From positions 1-64,000 of the forward strand of contig CAKRIL010000004.1 in NCBI GenBank assembly GCA_934343915.1: a DNA stretch of 64,000 nt, written 5' to 3'. Origin of the DNA: an uncultured Lachnospiraceae bacterium. GTDB taxonomy: Bacteria; Bacillota; Clostridia; Lachnospirales; Lachnospiraceae. Of this stretch, positions 61,517 through 64,000 are shown piece by piece; position 1 is the first letter of the stretch, and every line of letters starts with the position of its first letter. Position numbers and translations under genes: made by a program. Below the pieces are notes generated by a model. The model ran no database searches, was not told the DNA's origin, and saw only the letters and a list, made by a program, of their open reading frames with translations.

Positions 61517-62302
61517 CTATCTGTACATATCCCTCTCAAGCTTTCCCGACTCAACCGTATAGCTGATCAGCATAACGAACCATATAATACACACGACGAA
61601 CACCGGAAGCAGCCCCGTGTCAAACATAAACATGGCTATGAAGGTGACAAGCCATATTGTCGTACATGCCATCGTTCCTGCCCTGTATGCCCTAAAGCCC
61701 GCCTCATAAATTATATTCTTCTGAGCCTCGTCACAGCTTTCCTCCCACTTGCGATGAAAGTTCATCTCAAGAATATCGCCCTTTTTCTCAGGATTAATCT
61801 TCTTCTCGAGTTCCACGGTCACCCTGCTTACCGCTACAATCCAGATATAATTTAACAAAAATACAGCTATTCCGAGCACCTTGTATCCACTGCCCGGTGT
61901 CTCATCGGCACACAAGCTGTTCCACACATGCATTGAAAAGAGCAGGCAGTTGATTATCGTCATGGCATTCGCTATCCCAACCGGAACTCCAAGCCCTTCC
62001 TCAATCTGAGCTATCTTATCCTCATCCTCGCCGTCCCACTCTGCCGCCCTGCGGCTGTATAGAATATATATTCCGACTGAAAGTCCTGCCGCAGCAACAC
62101 TTATACCTATGTAAAACCAAGGCAGCACACCCGCCACATAGCCTCTTACATATTCCGTCATTCCGTCAAAATCAACACCGTTCTTTTTAAGGTAAGCTAT
62201 CGCAGCTCCGACGCAGAAGCCGAGAATCATGCTGCCAATCATTATTGCAATAAAAATGACAAGATTTTTAGTTCCTGAGTTCTTTTTATTCTTTGTATTC
62301 AT
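61517..62302 (-). CDS. DUF3169 membrane protein
   Basis: 261 aa from ATG 62302 behind GGGGGAAAT; an upstream frame has no site. Six helices; a charged loop (RRAAEWDGEDEDKIAQIEE) after helix 2. Members of this Firmicutes family are found beside XRE regulators; none is next to it here. Its function is unknown. Confidence 0.75.
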   Translation of the reverse strand: MNTKNKKNSGTKNLVIFIAIMIGSMILGFCVGAAIAYLKKNGVDFDGMTEYVRGYVAGVLPWFYIGISVAAAGLSVGIYILYSRRAAEWDGEDEDKIAQIEEGLGVPVGIANAMTIINCLLFSMHVWNSLCADETPGSGYKVLGIAVFLLNYIWIVAVSRVTVELEKKINPEKKGDILEMNFHRKWEESCDEAQKNIIYEAGFRAYRAGTMACTTIWLVTFIAMFMFDTGLLPVFVVCIIWFVMLISYTVESGKLERDMYR

Positions 62303-62454
62303 ATTTCCCCCAATTATCCTGTGATGCCCACTTAACACATGGACATTCCCGAGCTATCATTTCACTACAACAGTGTAGCACAGCCATATCCCATAAGCAA
62401 TGTAAAATTAATCTTCCAAAACCATTCCTGATGCAGGGTTACAATTGATTCCAA

Positions 62455-62485
62455 TAAAGCTTAAGGCTTAGCACCTTAAGCTTTA
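62455..62485 (-). terminator. Terminator overlapping the end of the MATE gene
   Basis: AAAGCTTAAGG pairs with CCTTAAGCTTT around seven bases, with ATTGG following. The stop codon lies in the stem. Confidence 0.65.
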
Positions 62486-63846
62486 TTGTTTTTCTTTTCA
62501 AAGGAATGAACCCAGTCTGATTTAAGTAAAAATATAAGAAATACTATCGAGCTTAACGACCATGTAAGCGGGTAAGCCCACGATATAACCGAGAACTTAG
62601 GTATGAAGCGGAGAGTTGTTGTGACATAGATTATTCTCACTCCGCACCAGAATGCCAGCATCGTTATCATCGGAACAATTGACTTGCCGCAGCCTCTGAG
62701 CACACCCGCAGCACAGTGCGAGAACGCAAGCAGGAAGAAGAACAGACATATTATTCTTGCATGTCCCTGTCCGATTGTGACCGCCTCATCCACATTCACG
62801 AAGAACCTCAGAAGCTGAGGAGTAAACAGGTAGACTATAACACCTATAACTTCCGCAAGAACCACACCTGATACTATGCCAAACGCAGCTCCCTTTTTCG
62901 CTCTGTCATACTTTTTGGCTCCGAGATTCTGTCCGATAAATGTAGGAAGTGATATGGACATACTGGTTATCGGAAGGAATGCAAAGCCCTCAATCTTGCT
63001 GTACGCCCCGACTCCTGACATCGCATACGAACCGAATGAATTGATATTAGTCTGAACTACCATATTTCCTATGCTTATAACCGAATTCTGAATTCCGTTC
63101 GGTAGTCCCTGAACTATAACCTCACCCATGTACTGAGGATAATACTTAAGTGAGCTGAACTTAAGTCTTCCCACGCCTTCGGTTCTGCACATTCTTATGA
63201 TGCAGAGAACTGCACTAAGCCCCTGTGCAATGACTGTCGCAATTCCCGCACCTGCCACGCCGAAGCCGAGCACGGCAACGAACAGAAGGTCAAGCACAAC
63301 ATTGACAACCGATGACAGCACAAGATAATACAGCGGATGAATACTGTCTCCGAGTGCTCTCATTATAGCCATGCCGATATTGTACATTATTATGGTTGAC
63401 ACACCGCCAAAGTATATTCTCAGATATGTAAGCGACTCAGGCATTACATCCGCCGGAGTCTTCATAACCGTAAGGAGCCACGGTGCCATAAAAAAACCCA
63501 CAACCGTCGCAAGCAGCGATGCGATTATTCCGAACAGAAAGTTCGTGTGAACCGTCTTTTCCACCGCATCATAATTCTTTGCTCCGAAGTACTTCGATAT
63601 TACAACTCCTCCTCCGGTTGCAACTCCGTTAAAGAAGCCTATTATGAGAAATATCATACTTCCCGTGGAGCTTACCGCCGCAAAGGCATTGTTGTTGGCA
63701 AAGTTACCTACGACCCATGCATCCGCTACATTGTATAGCTGCTGCAGCAGCTGTCCCAAAAAGAGCGGAATCGCAAATGCCAAAATTCCTCTTCCTATCG
63801 GTCCTTCCGTCAGGTCCCTGCCGCTGTTATTCATATTTTTACTCAT
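62476..63846 (-). CDS. MATE family efflux transporter
   Basis: 456 aa from ATG 63846; the frame is open to 63891. Twelve helices. PLFLGQLLQQLYNVADAWVV is the family's N-terminal signature, and GLPNGIQNSVISIGNMVVQT starts the second half. It exports cationic drugs or metabolites with Na+ or H+. It starts right after the end of the partial upstream gene (about 10 bases), so both may be in one operon. Confidence 0.9.
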   Translation of the reverse strand: MSKNMNNSGRDLTEGPIGRGILAFAIPLFLGQLLQQLYNVADAWVVGNFANNNAFAAVSSTGSMIFLIIGFFNGVATGGGVVISKYFGAKNYDAVEKTVHTNFLFGIIASLLATVVGFFMAPWLLTVMKTPADVMPESLTYLRIYFGGVSTIIMYNIGMAIMRALGDSIHPLYYLVLSSVVNVVLDLLFVAVLGFGVAGAGIATVIAQGLSAVLCIIRMCRTEGVGRLKFSSLKYYPQYMGEVIVQGLPNGIQNSVISIGNMVVQTNINSFGSYAMSGVGAYSKIEGFAFLPITSMSISLPTFIGQNLGAKKYDRAKKGAAFGIVSGVVLAEVIGVIVYLFTPQLLRFFVNVDEAVTIGQGHARIICLFFFLLAFSHCAAGVLRGCGKSIVPMITMLAFWCGVRIIYVTTTLRFIPKFSVISWAYPLTWSLSSIVFLIFLLKSDWVHSFEKKNNKA

Positions 63847-63856
63847 TTTGTTTATC

Positions 63857-64000
63857 CTAACTCCATTCATTATCACAAGGAGGCATCTCATTCCCCTTGG
63901 TTATGTATATTCTGTCAAAGCGATTGGCAGAGCTCGGCGTATATATGCCAATCTCATGCTCTCCTTCGGACATTTCCTGCGTCCACAGTTTTACCCAGCG
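63857..64000 (-). CDS. C-terminal end of an unknown protein (partial)
   Basis: A minus-strand frame enters from the right edge and ends at TAG 63857-63859. Its 47 visible residues include TQEMSEGEHEIGIYTPSS, NRFDRIYITKGNEMPP and CDNEWS. The GxHxIxI...RIDRI-like pattern resembles the last beta-sandwich of some carbohydrate-active enzymes, but this is weak. It lies directly upstream of the MATE gene. Confidence 0.5.
   Translation of the reverse strand, partial: RWVKLWTQEMSEGEHEIGIYTPSSANRFDRIYITKGNEMPPCDNEWS

Overview
The window looks like a low-to-medium-GC gut clostridium of the family Lachnospiraceae. The rpsF-ssb-rpsR order, DUF5711 and DUF951 genes, reverse rubrerythrin, a sporulation-type yyaC, a compact Gram-positive tad locus and a cytoplasmic pectin-disaccharide pathway all fit. 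A Lachnospira/[Eubacterium] eligens-like pectin user is plausible, but that is inference.

Positions 1-10,230 are an AT-rich accessory island, all on the minus strand. It carries the start of an ABC transporter, a GHKL/LytTR regulatory pair, a RhuM fragment, an HNH-domain protein, an ATPase next to a broken HNH nuclease (a decayed Septu-like pair), a YhcG/DUF1016 nuclease, a frame-disrupted PD-(D/E)XK-like protein, an unrecognised zinc-cluster protein with a membrane partner, and fused remnants of a CPBP protein and an XRE regulator. At least five of these loci are broken, so this is defence-type DNA in decay.

From 10,432 to about 46,800 the content is mostly core: rlmD, yhaM, an HtrA-like protein without its catalytic triad, a complete tad/Flp pilus locus (14,675-20,095) with a consensus promoter, mutS2, a two-component system, trmL, cheX, map, a sugar nucleotidyltransferase, ribosomal and ssb genes, tRNA-Cys, yyaC, transporters, a PAS/GAF protein, a trigger-factor-like lipoprotein and a SpoVK-like AAA ATPase. 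Several small genes not usually called are visible: a 34-aa membrane protein, a 55-aa Asn/Lys-rich protein and a 33-aa toxin-like protein.

Positions 47,525-58,217 form a sugar-use locus. A solute-binding lipoprotein and two permeases would import an oligosaccharide, GH105 would remove the unsaturated galacturonyl group, and GH112 would phosphorolyse a beta-galactoside (beta-Gal-1,4-Rha is the best guess). Divergently, an AraC regulator precedes an SGNH acetylesterase that carries SLH-like repeats but no signal peptide. Beyond it lie an oxidative-stress block (PerR, reverse rubrerythrin), an AraC-GGDEF fusion, a candidate type I toxin-antitoxin pair, a DUF3169 protein and a MATE transporter.

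The observations most worth following are a dispersed three-hairpin repeat with compensatory base changes between its two copies (20,294-20,437 and 55,979-56,135), the toxin/antisense pair at 60,569-60,785, the HtrA pseudoprotease, the GH105/GH112 pathway, the broken Septu-like pair and the unrecognised two-gene unit at 7,774-9,690.
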